A stretch of DNA of 64,000 nucleotides from Kitasatospora albolonga (GCA_002082585.1 CP020563.1:5264001-5328000), one strand, 5' to 3'; counted from the first letter of the stretch, positions 50,996-59,625 are shown. Program-made: numbers and translations. Notes: a model not told the origin generated them from the letters alone.

Positions 50996-51883
50996 ATGAA
51001 CAAGCCTCTCGCCGGTGCGTTTCTTGCTGCCCTGCTCCTGGGGGCGGGCGTCTCGCCCGCCGCCGCGGCCGAATCCGTACAGGTGCAGGTACGGGAACAG
51101 CGGCAGGTGCAGGAAACCGCCACCCAGGACGCTCCCGCCGCGAAGGCCGTGACCTTCGCCGGGACCGTCGCGCTCAGCAACTGTTCGGGCTCCGTGGTCC
51201 GTTCGCCCGACTCCGCACCCACCGACCCCGCGCTCGTACTCTCCAACGGGCACTGTCTGGAGACCGGTTTCCCGGGCCCCGGTGAGGTGCTCGTCGACCG
51301 GCCGTCCACCCGGACGTTCACCCTGCTCGACGCCTCGGGCAACGGCGTCGGCACCTTGCGGGCGAGCAAGATCGCGTACGGCACCATGACCGACACCGAC
51401 CTCGCGCTCTACGAACTCACCTCCACCTACCAGGAGATCGAGAGCGCCTACGGCATCGAGGCGCTGGAGCTGGAGACCGCCCACCCGGTGGCGGGCACCG
51501 CAATCACCGTCGCCTCCGGCTACTGGAAGCGCACCTACAGCTGCGACATCGACGGCTTCGTCCACCGGCTCAAGGAGGGCCGGTGGACCTGGAAGGACTC
51601 GGTCCGCTACACCCCGGAGTGCAGGACGATCGGCGGTACGTCGGGTTCGCCGGTGATCGACGACGCCACCGGGAAGGTGGTCGCCGTCAACAACACCGGC
51701 AACGAGAACGGCCAGGAGTGCACGGACAACAACCCGTGCGAGGTCGACGAGAACGGCGACGTGACCGTCCGCGAGGGCATCAACTACGCCCAGCAGACGT
51801 ACAACATGGCCCCGTGCATCGGCACCGGCAACAAGATCGACCTGGACCGGGAGGGCTGCGGGCTGCCGAAGCCGACGTCGTAG
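50996..51883 (+). CDS. secreted trypsin-like serine protease
   Basis: 295 residues. A signal peptide (KPLAGAFLAALLLGAGVSPAAAA, cleavage after about residue 25) precedes a chymotrypsin-fold domain with the catalytic triad His in LSNGHCLE, Asp in TDTDLALYEL and Ser in IGGTSGSPVIDD. Several cysteines (YSCDIDG, PECRTIGG, GQECTDNNPCEVD, APCIG, EGCGL) suggest disulfides. The normally conserved TAAHC is NGHC, a pattern found in many Streptomyces V8-like proteases. A GGAGGG ribosome site precedes the ATG. Substrate unknown; extracellular. Confidence 0.88.
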   Translation: MNKPLAGAFLAALLLGAGVSPAAAAESVQVQVREQRQVQETATQDAPAAKAVTFAGTVALSNCSGSVVRSPDSAPTDPALVLSNGHCLETGFPGPGEVLVDRPSTRTFTLLDASGNGVGTLRASKIAYGTMTDTDLALYELTSTYQEIESAYGIEALELETAHPVAGTAITVASGYWKRTYSCDIDGFVHRLKEGRWTWKDSVRYTPECRTIGGTSGSPVIDDATGKVVAVNNTGNENGQECTDNNPCEVDENGDVTVREGINYAQQTYNMAPCIGTGNKIDLDREGCGLPKPTS

Positions 51884-51940
51884 CCGCACCGGTCACGTAG
51901 GCGCGCCGAACGGTCCGGTCCGGTCCGGCTCGGCTAGGTT

Positions 51941-52036
51941 CGGTCCAGCCCGGTCCAGCCCGGTCCAGCCCGGTCCAGCCCGGTCCAGCCCGGTCCAGCC
52001 CGGTCCAGCCCGGTCCAGCCCGGTCCAGCCCGGTCC
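51941..52036. repeat. 10-bp tandem repeat, nine exact copies
   Basis: CGGTCCAGCC occurs nine times in succession (51941-52030), followed by a partial copy and preceded by degenerate CGGTC(C/G)GG units from 51911. It fills the gap between the convergent protease and TetR genes, with no hairpin or coding role apparent. Confidence 0.95.
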
Positions 52037-52044
52037 GAGAGGTC

Positions 52045-52866
52045 TCAGGGCCGTTCGGCGCGCGCCGCCGTCACTGTCGCCTCGATCCCGTCCAGCAGCA
52101 CCCCCAGCCCCACCCGGAACGTCTCCCGCGCCTCCCGCTCCGGATACGGCATCGCGTCCTGGCCGTCACGCGCCCGGTACGGCTCCGGCGCCCCGTCCCG
52201 CTCCAGCCCGATCACCGCCGGAAAGCGTTCCGCGAAGTCCGGGACCAGCTCCGTGAGAGCCGCCGAGCGCGCCGCCCACCACTCCTCGTCGGAGCTTCCG
52301 GTCGCCGTCGCGGCCCGTCGCGCGTCCGCCACCGTCCGCGCCGAGCCCTGCACCAGCGGGAACAGCGTCCCCACCAGCCGCCGCACCGTCCCGGGCGGCA
52401 GCCCGGTCGCGCCGAGCAGCCGGACCAGCGTGTCCAGGTTCGCGTACTCGTGCGGCCCCAGCACCGGCCGCGCCTGCGAGACCTGGAGCACCCACGGGTG
52501 GCGGACATAGAGCTCCAGCACCTCGCCCGCCCAGGCGGTGACCGGCCCCCGCCAGCCGTCCGACTCCGGGTACACGGACGGGAGTTCGGCGTGGACCGCG
52601 TCGTACATCAGGTCCAGCAGCTCGCTCTTGCCCGGGACGTGCGTGTAGAGCGCCATCGCCGTCCGCCCGAGCCGCTCGCCGACCGCCCGCATCGACAGGG
52701 CCGCCATGCCGTCCTCGTCCGCGACCGCGACGGCCGCCGCCACGATGGCGTCCACGCTCAGCCGGGGCTTGGGCCCGGGGCCGACGCGCGGCGGTGCGGC
52801 GACCTCCGCGCGCCAGAGCAGGGAGAGGGAGCGGCGGGCGTCGCCCTGCCCGGCAAAGACCACCAC
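52045..52866 (-). CDS. TetR-family repressor (TetR_C-type)
   Basis: 273 residues from a GTG at 52866 with AAGGAG eight bases ahead. DNA-binding domain about residues 33-85 (LSVDAIVAAAVAVADEDGMAALSMRAVGERLGRTAMALYTHVPGKSELLDLMYDAV), with the ALYTHVPGK recognition turn typical of TetR(B)-like and TetR_C_1 regulators. A C-terminal ligand domain follows. It is divergent from the siderophore-interacting protein gene over 82 bp that contain two inverted repeats, so it probably represses that gene. Ligand unknown. Confidence 0.9.
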   Translation of the reverse strand: MVVFAGQGDARRSLSLLWRAEVAAPPRVGPGPKPRLSVDAIVAAAVAVADEDGMAALSMRAVGERLGRTAMALYTHVPGKSELLDLMYDAVHAELPSVYPESDGWRGPVTAWAGEVLELYVRHPWVLQVSQARPVLGPHEYANLDTLVRLLGATGLPPGTVRRLVGTLFPLVQGSARTVADARRAATATGSSDEEWWAARSAALTELVPDFAERFPAVIGLERDGAPEPYRARDGQDAMPYPEREARETFRVGLGVLLDGIEATVTAARAERP

Positions 52867-52876
52867 TTGCGACTCC

Positions 52877-52923
52877 TTACGTCATAAAGTAACTTCGGCC
52901 AGGCAATGCTTTACTCCGTAAAG
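52877..52923. promoter_or_regulatory. candidate TetR operators in the divergent promoter
   Basis: CTTTAC-TCC-GTAAAG at 52909-52923 is a perfect inverted repeat, and TTAC-(8 bases)-GTAA at 52877-52892 shares its half-sites. Both lie in the short divergent promoter between the TetR gene and the siderophore-interacting protein gene, in an A+T-rich patch. Confidence 0.6.
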
Positions 52924-52948
52924 GTATCAGGGGAAGAGGTGTCGGCCC

Positions 52949-53848
52949 ATGGGTCAGGCCCCGTCGGTCATGCCGGTCAGCCATGTACGGGTCACCGGGG
53001 TCGAACGGATCACCCCGCGTACCGCCCGGGTCACCTTCACCGGCGACGCGCTGCCCGGGCTCATGGAGAACCGCCCCGACCAGCAGATGAAGCTGTGCCT
53101 GCCGCGCGAGGGGCGGAGCGTGGCGGCCGGGCTGCTGCCGGAGCAGGACGCCGAGGACACGTACGGCATGCGCTGGTACGAGGCGTTCCTCGCGATCCCG
53201 GAGGCGCGGCGGCCCTGGCTGCGCAGCTTCACCGTCCGCTCCTACGACCGTGAACGCAACGCGATGGCCGTCGACTTCGTGCTCCACGGGGATCTCCACG
53301 GCGATCTCCACGGCAGCCTCCACGGCAACGGCGGGCCCGCCGCGCGCTGGGGTGCCGCCGCCCGCCCCGGTGATGTGCTCGGCATGGTCGGCCCGTCGTC
53401 CCTCTACGCCCGGCCGCTGCCCGCCGCCGAGCGCATCCTCCTCGCCGGGGACGAGTCCGCCCTCCCGGCCCTCGCCACCGTGCTGGAGGCGCTGCCGCCC
53501 GGGACCCGGGCGCTCGTGTACGCCGAGGTCGCGGACGCTGCGGAGGAGCGCGAGCTGCCCGCCGCCGCCGGAGGGGCCGAGGTGCGCTGGGTGCACCGGG
53601 ACCGGGGCGGCTCGCTGGTGGCAGCCGTACGGGAGGCCGGTGCGGAGCTCGACGGGGTGGGCGCGGCCTGGGTGGCGGGGGAGGCGTCGGCGGTGCGGGC
53701 GCTCCGCCGCCATCTGGTGGGGGAGCGCCGACTGCCCAAGAAGAACGTCGAGTTCAGCGGCTACTGGCGGCGCGCGCTCACCCAGGACGACGCCCCGACC
53801 GAGGAGGACCTCGCCTGGGCGGCGGAGCGGGCCGCCGACGCCTCGTAG
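52949..53848 (+). CDS. siderophore-interacting protein (ferric-siderophore reductase)
   Basis: 299 residues. SIP/ViuB family: an FAD-binding barrel (VTGVERITPRTARVTFTGDAL, WLRSFTVRSYDRERNAMAVDFVLHG, where RSFTVR contacts FAD, and GDVLGMVGPSS) followed by a Rossmann-like NAD(P)H domain (ILLAGDESALPALATVLEALPPG, AAWVAGEASAVRALRRHLVGERRLPKKNVEFSGYWRRA). It releases iron from siderophores in the cytoplasm by reduction. An in-frame 12-bp repeat encodes HGDLHGDLHGSLHGN near residue 115. Regulation by the divergent TetR gene is likely. Confidence 0.94.
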   Translation: MGQAPSVMPVSHVRVTGVERITPRTARVTFTGDALPGLMENRPDQQMKLCLPREGRSVAAGLLPEQDAEDTYGMRWYEAFLAIPEARRPWLRSFTVRSYDRERNAMAVDFVLHGDLHGDLHGSLHGNGGPAARWGAAARPGDVLGMVGPSSLYARPLPAAERILLAGDESALPALATVLEALPPGTRALVYAEVADAAEERELPAAAGGAEVRWVHRDRGGSLVAAVREAGAELDGVGAAWVAGEASAVRALRRHLVGERRLPKKNVEFSGYWRRALTQDDAPTEEDLAWAAERAADAS

Positions 53849-53855
53849 GAGCGGC

Positions 53856-55475
53856 TCAGGCGGCCCCCGCTCCCCGGACCGCCCGGCCCGCCAGCACCGA
53901 CGTCCGCCTGCCGTCCTCCATGACGAACCGGCCGTCGATCAGCACGTGCGGGATGCCCACCGGCAGCGTGCGCGGCTCCTCGAACGTGGAGCCCGCCGCC
54001 ACCGTCCCCGGGTCGAAGAGCACCAGGTCCGCGCGGTACCCCTCGCGCACCAGGCCCCGGTCCGCCAGCCGCAGCCGGGCGGCCGGGCGCGAGGTCAGGT
54101 GGGCGACGCACTCCTCCAGCGAGAGGATGCCCAACTCCCTGACGTATCGCCCGAGATACTGCGGAAACGTGCCGTACGCCCTCGGGTGCGGCTTGTCCCC
54201 CTGGAGGATGCCGTCGCTGCCGCCCGTGTGCACGCGGTGGCGCATGATCTGCTGGACGTTCTCCTCATGGCCCACATGCTGGAGGATCGTCGTCCCGAGC
54301 CGGTCCTCGGTGAGCAGCCGCCGCGCGGTCACCCAGGGCTCCTCGCCGCGCAGTGCCGCCGACTCCGCCACCGTACGGCCCACGTACGCGGACAGGTGCG
54401 GGGCGCTGACGCCGGAGATCTCGATGGTGTCCCATTCGATCGGCACCCCGTGGCAGCCGTCCGAGCCGAGCACCTCCAGGTGGTGCCGTATCTTCTCGGC
54501 GCTCGCCGCGTCCGCGAGCCGGGTGAGGATCGACTCCGGGCCGCCCTCGCCCGCCCAGCTCGGCAGCATCGCCACGAGCGTGGTGCAGCCGGGGGTGTAC
54601 GGGTAGGTGTCGAGCGAGATGTCGGCCCCGGCGGCCAGCGCGCCGTCCAGCAGGGCCAGCAGGTCGGGTGCCCGTCCCTTGTTCACGCCGAAGTTCATGG
54701 TGGCGTGGGCGAGATGGAGGGCACAGTCGGCGTTCCGCGTGAGCCGCACCATCTCCTCGTACGCTTCGAGCGCACCCGCCCCGTAACTGCGGTGGTGCGG
54801 GCAGTAGTAGCCGCCGTGACGGGCCACCACCCGGCAGAGTTGGGTGAGTTCGGCATCGTCCGCGTACATCCCTGGGGTGTACGTCAGCCCGGACGACATG
54901 CCGACCGCGCCCTCGCGCATGCCCTGGTCCACCAGTTCCCGCATCCGGGTCAGTTCGGCCTCCGTGGCGGGACGGTCGTCCCAGCCGACCGCGTACATCC
55001 GGACCGTGCCCTGCGGGATCAGATAGGCGGCGTTGACCGCGATGCCCTCGCCGCCGAAGTTGCGGTCCAGGCGGTCCAGATAGCCGCCGACCGTACGCCA
55101 GTCGAAGTCGATGTCGGAGCCGTCGCCGTTCCAGCCGGTGATGGAGCGCCGGACCTCGGCCAGCGTGCGGTCGTCGACCGGGGCGTACGACAGACCGTCC
55201 TGGCCCAGGACTTCGAGCGTGACGCCCTGCGCCGCCTTCGCGCTGTGGTCCGGGTCGCGCAGCAGCGCCAGATCGCTGTGCGCGTGCATGTCGATGAAGC
55301 CGGGGGCCAGCGCGAGGCCGTCGGCGTCGACCGTGCGGGTGGCGGTGGGGCGGGGGCCGGGGGCGGACTCGGGGTGGATCTCGGCGATCCGCCCGCCGTC
55401 GACCGCCACATCGGCGCGGTAGGCGGGCTCGCCCGTGCCGTCGACGACGAGCGCGTCACGCAGGACCAGGTCCAT
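53856..55475 (-). CDS. N-acyl-D-amino-acid deacylase (D-aminoacylase)
   Basis: 539 residues from the ATG at 55475. Amidohydrolase superfamily: metal motif GFIDMHAHSD (about 59-68), beta-barrel ligands in GMSSGLTYTPG, the carbamate or cysteine-type bridging region YYCPHHRSYG, HLAHATMNFG, and the Asp near the end in TGGSDGILQGDKPHPRAYGTFPQYLGRY, which identifies the D-aminoacylase subfamily. It hydrolyses N-acyl-D-amino acids to free D-amino acids, feeding the deaminase encoded next upstream. Both are on the same strand, 32 bp apart, in the IclR-controlled cluster. Confidence 0.92.
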   Translation of the reverse strand: MDLVLRDALVVDGTGEPAYRADVAVDGGRIAEIHPESAPGPRPTATRTVDADGLALAPGFIDMHAHSDLALLRDPDHSAKAAQGVTLEVLGQDGLSYAPVDDRTLAEVRRSITGWNGDGSDIDFDWRTVGGYLDRLDRNFGGEGIAVNAAYLIPQGTVRMYAVGWDDRPATEAELTRMRELVDQGMREGAVGMSSGLTYTPGMYADDAELTQLCRVVARHGGYYCPHHRSYGAGALEAYEEMVRLTRNADCALHLAHATMNFGVNKGRAPDLLALLDGALAAGADISLDTYPYTPGCTTLVAMLPSWAGEGGPESILTRLADAASAEKIRHHLEVLGSDGCHGVPIEWDTIEISGVSAPHLSAYVGRTVAESAALRGEEPWVTARRLLTEDRLGTTILQHVGHEENVQQIMRHRVHTGGSDGILQGDKPHPRAYGTFPQYLGRYVRELGILSLEECVAHLTSRPAARLRLADRGLVREGYRADLVLFDPGTVAAGSTFEEPRTLPVGIPHVLIDGRFVMEDGRRTSVLAGRAVRGAGAA

Positions 55476-55507
55476 GGATGGCCTTTCGGAGTACGGGAGT
55501 CGACGGC

Positions 55508-56809
55508 TCAGAAGAACGTGCGGATGTAGTCCGCGACCGTGCCGTCCGCCTCCACCAGCGGGATCAGCTGCCACTTGTCGAAGCTGGTGCAGGGGTGCGA
55601 GAGGCCCATGCCGACCCAGTCACCCACCTCCAGCTCGGCCCCCGGCTCCGTACGGACCCAGGTGTGCTGGTCGGAGAGACCGGTGACGGAGATCCCGGTG
55701 GCGGGGCGCACCGAGCCGTCCCGGGCGGAGCGGACCACCTGCGCCTCGGGGAGGTCCAGGTCGTACGCCGCGTCCCGCTTGCCCGCGTTGAGGAACGCCT
55801 GCTCGCCGGAGGGGCGGGAGACGACCTGGGCCCAGAGGCGGAAGGCGGGCTCCAACGCGCCTTCCCCGGGGACGCGGTTGAACGGGGTGAGGTGCTTGTA
55901 GTGCCCGTCGTCGTGGGACACGTACGCACCGGAGCGCAGCAACTTCAGTACGGGAGCGCCCAGTTCGGGAATCTCCGCGAAGACGTCCGCGACCGCGTCG
56001 AACCAGGCGCTGCCGCCCGCGCTGATCACGATCTCCCCGGCCCCGGCGAACCGCTTCTCGCCGTCGAAGGCGGCCGCCAGTGCGACGAGGCGCCGCAGCC
56101 ACTCCCGTACGCGCTCCGGATCGGCGTCCGGCACCTCGCCCTCGTACCCGGCCACGCCCACCAGGCGCAGCGACCCGGCCGCCGCCACCGCGTCCGCCAC
56201 CGCCGCGCAGTCGGCCTCGGTGCGGGCCCCGGTCCGCGCGCCCTCGCCCGCGCCGAGCTCCACGACCACATCGAGGGGGCGGGTGGCGCCCGCCGCGCTC
56301 AGGGCCTCCTCCATCAGCTCGACCCCGCGCACGGAGTCGACGTAACAGACGAAGCGGAACTCCGGGTCGGTGCTCAGCTCACCGGCCAGCCAGCGCAGCG
56401 CCACCGGATCGACCAGCTCGTTGGCGAGGAAGATCCGCCCGATCCCGTACGCCCGGTAGACCCGTGCCTGGTGCGGCACGGCGGCCGTGATGCCCCAGGC
56501 GCCGCGCCGGAGCTGGTCCGCGAAGAGCTGCGGGGCCATCGATGTCTTGCCGTGCGGGGCGAAGGCGAGGCCGTGGCGCTCGGCGTACGCCTCCAGGACG
56601 GCGAGGTTGTGCTCGACCGACTCGGCGGAGAGGGCGAGGACGGGGGTGGTGAACCCGCCGGTGAAGAGGTTGCGGCGCTCGGCGGCGAGGGTCCCGACGG
56701 TCAGGCCCTCCGCGTCGGGCGGCAGCGCCTTGAAGCGGTGGTCGACGCGCTCCTCGGCGAGACCGGCGGCCAGTTTCGCGGTGTGGTCGGTGGGGTGTTC
56801 GGCTGCCAA
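55508..56809 (-). CDS. D-amino-acid deaminase (DSD1/alanine-racemase-N fold)
   Basis: 433 residues from the TTG at 56809, chosen because GAGGAG lies six bases ahead (56816-56821); the ATG at 56851 would begin inside a palindrome and has no good ribosome site. PLP fold-type III barrel: TPVLALSAESVEHNLAVLEAYAERHGLAFAPHGKTSMAPQLFADQL with the PLP lysine in HGKTSM, then VAGYEGE, VISAGGSAWFDAV, SGAYVSHDDGHYK and the metal region LSHPCTSFDKWQLIP (Cys plus His) typical of D-serine/D-threonine dehydratases. It converts D-amino acids to 2-oxo acids and ammonia. Partner of the RidA and D-aminoacylase genes. Confidence 0.88.
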   Translation of the reverse strand: MAAEHPTDHTAKLAAGLAEERVDHRFKALPPDAEGLTVGTLAAERRNLFTGGFTTPVLALSAESVEHNLAVLEAYAERHGLAFAPHGKTSMAPQLFADQLRRGAWGITAAVPHQARVYRAYGIGRIFLANELVDPVALRWLAGELSTDPEFRFVCYVDSVRGVELMEEALSAAGATRPLDVVVELGAGEGARTGARTEADCAAVADAVAAAGSLRLVGVAGYEGEVPDADPERVREWLRRLVALAAAFDGEKRFAGAGEIVISAGGSAWFDAVADVFAEIPELGAPVLKLLRSGAYVSHDDGHYKHLTPFNRVPGEGALEPAFRLWAQVVSRPSGEQAFLNAGKRDAAYDLDLPEAQVVRSARDGSVRPATGISVTGLSDQHTWVRTEPGAELEVGDWVGMGLSHPCTSFDKWQLIPLVEADGTVADYIRTFF

Positions 56810-56828
56810 GGGGAGCTCCTCGAAGTTC

Positions 56829-56845
56829 GTTGCATCATGTGCAAC
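56829..56845. promoter_or_regulatory. candidate IclR operator palindrome
   Basis: GTTGCA-TCATG-TGCAAC is a perfect inverted repeat, 20 bp upstream of the TTG start of the deaminase gene, with an imperfect TTGCGC..GCTCAA pair right after it (56851-56867). The divergent kinase-IclR operon lies on the other side, so the site can control both. Confidence 0.6.
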
Positions 56846-56986
56846 ACCCATTGCGCATATCGCTCAACGCTGTCTAACATCCGAGCCGACGCCCGGTCAA
56901 TGGTGACCATCGGCCCGCACGTGTATATGACCACCGGCGTTCATGGTGACCACCGGCCCGCACGCCGAACCAGCGAGGAGCCCTCA

Positions 56987-58132
56987 GTGTCCGGACCCGC
57001 AGCAGGGACGGCCCGCGCCGCCACGACCACCACCGATGTCGTCTGTCTCGGTGAGTCCATGGTGACGTTCCTGCCCTCGCAGCCCGGCCGCCTCGCCGAT
57101 GTGCCGTCCTTCGGGCGCGGGATCGGGGGCGCCGAGTCCAACGTGGCCTGCGCGCTCGCCGCCGCCGGGCACCGGGTGGCGTGGGTGGGGCGGGTCGGCG
57201 CGGACGGCTTCGGCGACCATCTGGTCGAGACGATCTCCGGGTACGGGGTCGACACGTCGGCCGTCCGCCGGGACCCGGCCCGCCCGACGGGCATCTACTT
57301 CCGTACGGCGGCCGACCGGGGCACCGGCACGCACGAGGTGGCGTACTACCGGGCGGGTTCGGCGGCCTCCGCGATGTCGCCGGAGAACATGCCGTACGAG
57401 CATCTCCTCGCGGGCCGCGTCCTGCACCTGTCCGGGATCACGGCCGCGCTCTCCGCCGGCTGCCTGGCGCTGCTGCGGGACCTGACGGCTCCGCGCGCAG
57501 CCCGTCCGCTGGTGTCGTTCGACGTGAACCATCGGCCGCACCTGTGGCGGGACGGCGATGCCTCCGTGCTGCTGGAGCTGGCCCGCCGCTGTGACCTGGT
57601 GTTCGTGGGGGAGGACGAGGCGGAGGAGACGTGGGGGATCGTGGGCGCGGAGGCGGTACGGGAGGCGCTGCCGGAGCCTTCCGTGGTGGTGGTGAAGCGG
57701 GGGAGTGCGGGGGCGACGGTGTTCTCCTCGGGGCGCCACCCCGGAGCCCGCTCCGCAAACGCCGAAGGGGCCGACACGGCCCCCACTGCCCCTGCCTCCC
57801 CTGCCTCCCCCGCCGTGGCTTTCGGCCCCGACACCGTCACTGACGTCCCCGCCCTCCGTGTGGATGTCGTCGCCGCCGTCGGGGCAGGGGACGCGTTCGC
57901 CGCCGGGTTCCTCTCCGCGACCCTGCGGGACCTGCCCGTACGGGACCGGGTCCGGCACGGTCACCTGATGGCCGCCGCCGCCCTCACCGCGCCCGGCGAC
58001 CTCGCCGACCCGCCCGCCCGCGACCACGCCGACCGCCTCGTCGCCCTCGACGACGCCGCCTGGGGGAGACTTCGTCTCGGCCCCGGCTGGACCGCAGCCG
58101 ACCGGGCCCCCGAGGAGGTACGTACGCCATGA
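56987..58132 (+). CDS. PfkB-family sugar kinase (2-keto-3-deoxygluconate kinase-like)
   Basis: 381 residues from the GTG at 56987. The PfkB signatures are visible: N-terminal CLGESMVTFLPSQPG, GGAESNVACALAAAGHRVAWVGRVGADGFGDHLVETI, and C-terminal VDVVAAVGAGDAFAAGFLSATL, whose Asp is the catalytic base. The ESMV and RAGSAASAMSPENM blocks resemble KDG kinases (KdgK). A ~30-residue low-complexity insert (about residues 248-278, PGARSANAEGADTAPTAPASPASP) precedes the last domain and contains a sequence like the dispersed CAAACGCCG repeat. Its stop overlaps the IclR gene (ATGA). It phosphorylates a keto-sugar acid made in the cluster. Confidence 0.88.
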   Translation: MSGPAAGTARAATTTTDVVCLGESMVTFLPSQPGRLADVPSFGRGIGGAESNVACALAAAGHRVAWVGRVGADGFGDHLVETISGYGVDTSAVRRDPARPTGIYFRTAADRGTGTHEVAYYRAGSAASAMSPENMPYEHLLAGRVLHLSGITAALSAGCLALLRDLTAPRAARPLVSFDVNHRPHLWRDGDASVLLELARRCDLVFVGEDEAEETWGIVGAEAVREALPEPSVVVVKRGSAGATVFSSGRHPGARSANAEGADTAPTAPASPASPAVAFGPDTVTDVPALRVDVVAAVGAGDAFAAGFLSATLRDLPVRDRVRHGHLMAAAALTAPGDLADPPARDHADRLVALDDAAWGRLRLGPGWTAADRAPEEVRTP

Positions 58133-58893
58133 GCCAGACCGTCGACCGGGCACTCAGCATCCTGCCGCTGCTCGCCCAGGGCCCCGCCGACCTCGGCCAG
58201 GTCGCCGAGCGGCTCGGCGTCCACAAGTCCACGGCGCTGCGCCTGCTGCGTACGCTCCACGAGCACGGGCTCGTCTACCGCCAGCAGGATCAGCGCTACC
58301 GCCTCGGCGCCCGGCTCTTCGCGCTCGCGCAGGAGGCCGTGGAGAACCTCGACGTACGCGAGATCGCCCACGCCCACCTGGTCGAGCTGAACGACCGGTG
58401 CGGGCACACCGTGCACCTCGCCGTCTACGAGGAGCAGGAAGTCCTCTACATCGACAAGGTCGAGAGCCGCTACCCGGTCCGGATGTACTCGCGGATCGGC
58501 AAGCCCGTCGCGATCACCGTCGCGGCCGTGGCCAAGCTGCTGCTGGCCGACCTCACCGAGCCCGAGCGGCGCGCGATCGCCGAGAAGCTCGACTACCCCA
58601 TGTACACGTCCCGTTCGACGCCGAACGCGGCCGCCTTCCTCAAGGAGCTGGCCGTCGTCCGCGAACAGGGCTGGGCCACCGACCTCGGTGGCCACGAGGA
58701 GTCCATCAACTGCATCGGCGCCCCCATCCGGGGCGCGGACGGCCGGGTCGTCGCGGCCATGTCGGTCTCCGCACCGAACGTGGTCGTCACGGCCGAGGAA
58801 CTCCTCACCCTCCTCCCGCTGGTCCGGCGCACCGCCGAGACCATCAGCCGGGAGTACTCCGGCTCCGGCACCAACCGACCCAAGAAAGTCTGA
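58129..58893 (+). CDS. IclR-family transcriptional regulator
   Basis: 254 residues. N-terminal winged helix (VDRALSILPLLAQGPADLGQVAERLGVHKSTALRLLRTLHEHGLVYRQQDQRYRLG, about 4-60) and the IclR effector domain with HLVELNDRCGHTVHLAVYEEQEVLYIDKVES and GHEESINCIGAPIRGADGRVVAAMSVSAP. The gene is translationally coupled to the kinase gene and followed 6 bp later by ridA. It probably represses or activates the D-amino-acid/keto-sugar-acid genes through the GTTGCA palindrome; the effector is presumably a pathway keto acid. Confidence 0.93.
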   Translation: MSQTVDRALSILPLLAQGPADLGQVAERLGVHKSTALRLLRTLHEHGLVYRQQDQRYRLGARLFALAQEAVENLDVREIAHAHLVELNDRCGHTVHLAVYEEQEVLYIDKVESRYPVRMYSRIGKPVAITVAAVAKLLLADLTEPERRAIAEKLDYPMYTSRSTPNAAAFLKELAVVREQGWATDLGGHEESINCIGAPIRGADGRVVAAMSVSAPNVVVTAEELLTLLPLVRRTAETISREYSGSGTNRPKKV

Positions 58894-58899
58894 TCAGCC

Positions 58900-59310
58900 A
58901 TGACCGAGAAGATCGCGCTCACCCCGTCCACGCACACCACGCCCCCGGCGAAGTTCTCGCACGGCGTGAAGAAGGGGAACATCCTCCAGGTCGCCGGCCA
59001 GGTCGGCTTCCTCCCGGCGGTGGCGGGCCAGGCCCCGACCCCGGCCGGCCCCACCCTGCGCGAGCAGACCCTCCAGACCTTCGCCAACGTCAAGGCGATC
59101 CTGGAGGAGGGCGGCGCGAGCTGGGACGACGTGATGATGATGCGCGTCTACCTCACGGACGTGGACCACTTCGCGGAGATGAACGAGATCTACAACGCGT
59201 ACTTCGCCGAGCAGAACCTCAAGGAGGCCCCGTCGGCGCGGACGACGGTCTACGTGGGCCTGCCCAAGGGCCTGCTGATCGAGATCGACGCGCTGGCGGT
59301 ACTGAGCTGA
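58900..59310 (+). CDS. ridA: RidA/YjgF-family enamine/imine deaminase
   Basis: 136 residues. The RidA fold signature is intact: FSHGVKKGNILQVAGQVGF, EQTLQTFANVKAILEEGGASWDDVMMMRVYLTDVDHFAEMNEIYNAYF, and ARTTVYVGLPKGLLIEIDALAVL, with the catalytic Arg (ARTTVYVG) and terminal Glu. It hydrolyses reactive 2-aminoacrylate and iminium intermediates released by PLP deaminases; here it would protect against products of the D-amino-acid deaminase gene across the cluster. It follows IclR by 6 bp, so it is in the same operon. Confidence 0.94.
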   Translation: MTEKIALTPSTHTTPPAKFSHGVKKGNILQVAGQVGFLPAVAGQAPTPAGPTLREQTLQTFANVKAILEEGGASWDDVMMMRVYLTDVDHFAEMNEIYNAYFAEQNLKEAPSARTTVYVGLPKGLLIEIDALAVLS

Positions 59311-59365
59311 GGGTCCGGCTGAGCTGACGGCTTCGGCTCGGCTGACCGTTCCCTGTTCCACCGAA

Positions 59366-59496
59366 GGCCCAGGCCCAGGCCCAGGTCCAGGCCCAGGCCC
59401 AGGCCCAGATTCAGGTCCAGGCCCAGGCCCAGATTCAGGTCCAGGCCCAGGCCCAGGCCCAGGCCCAGGCCCAGATTCAGGTCCAGATCCAGGTTC
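59366..59496. repeat. 6-bp tandem repeat with 24-bp higher-order period
   Basis: About 21 consecutive hexamers of type GGCCCA, GGTCCA or GATTCA. The block AGATTCAGGTCCAGGCCCAG recurs as part of a 24-bp higher-order unit. It lies in the 315-bp gap between ridA and the GntP gene; the rest of the gap shows no gene. Confidence 0.9.
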
Positions 59497-59625
59497 TGCC
59501 GCACTGATCGCCTTGTTCCACCCGCAGCAACTCTCCAACCCGCCGTACGGCACGGCGCCCCGTCCCCCGGGGGCGCCGTGCCGCGCTCCGCCCTGCCCTC
59601 CCTCCAGCACCATCGGAGTCCCCCC

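Noticed and set aside
51941..52036. Possible CRISPR array
   Set aside because: The 10-bp units have no spacers of constant length and no cas genes are near. The 16-bp and 6-bp arrays fail in the same way.
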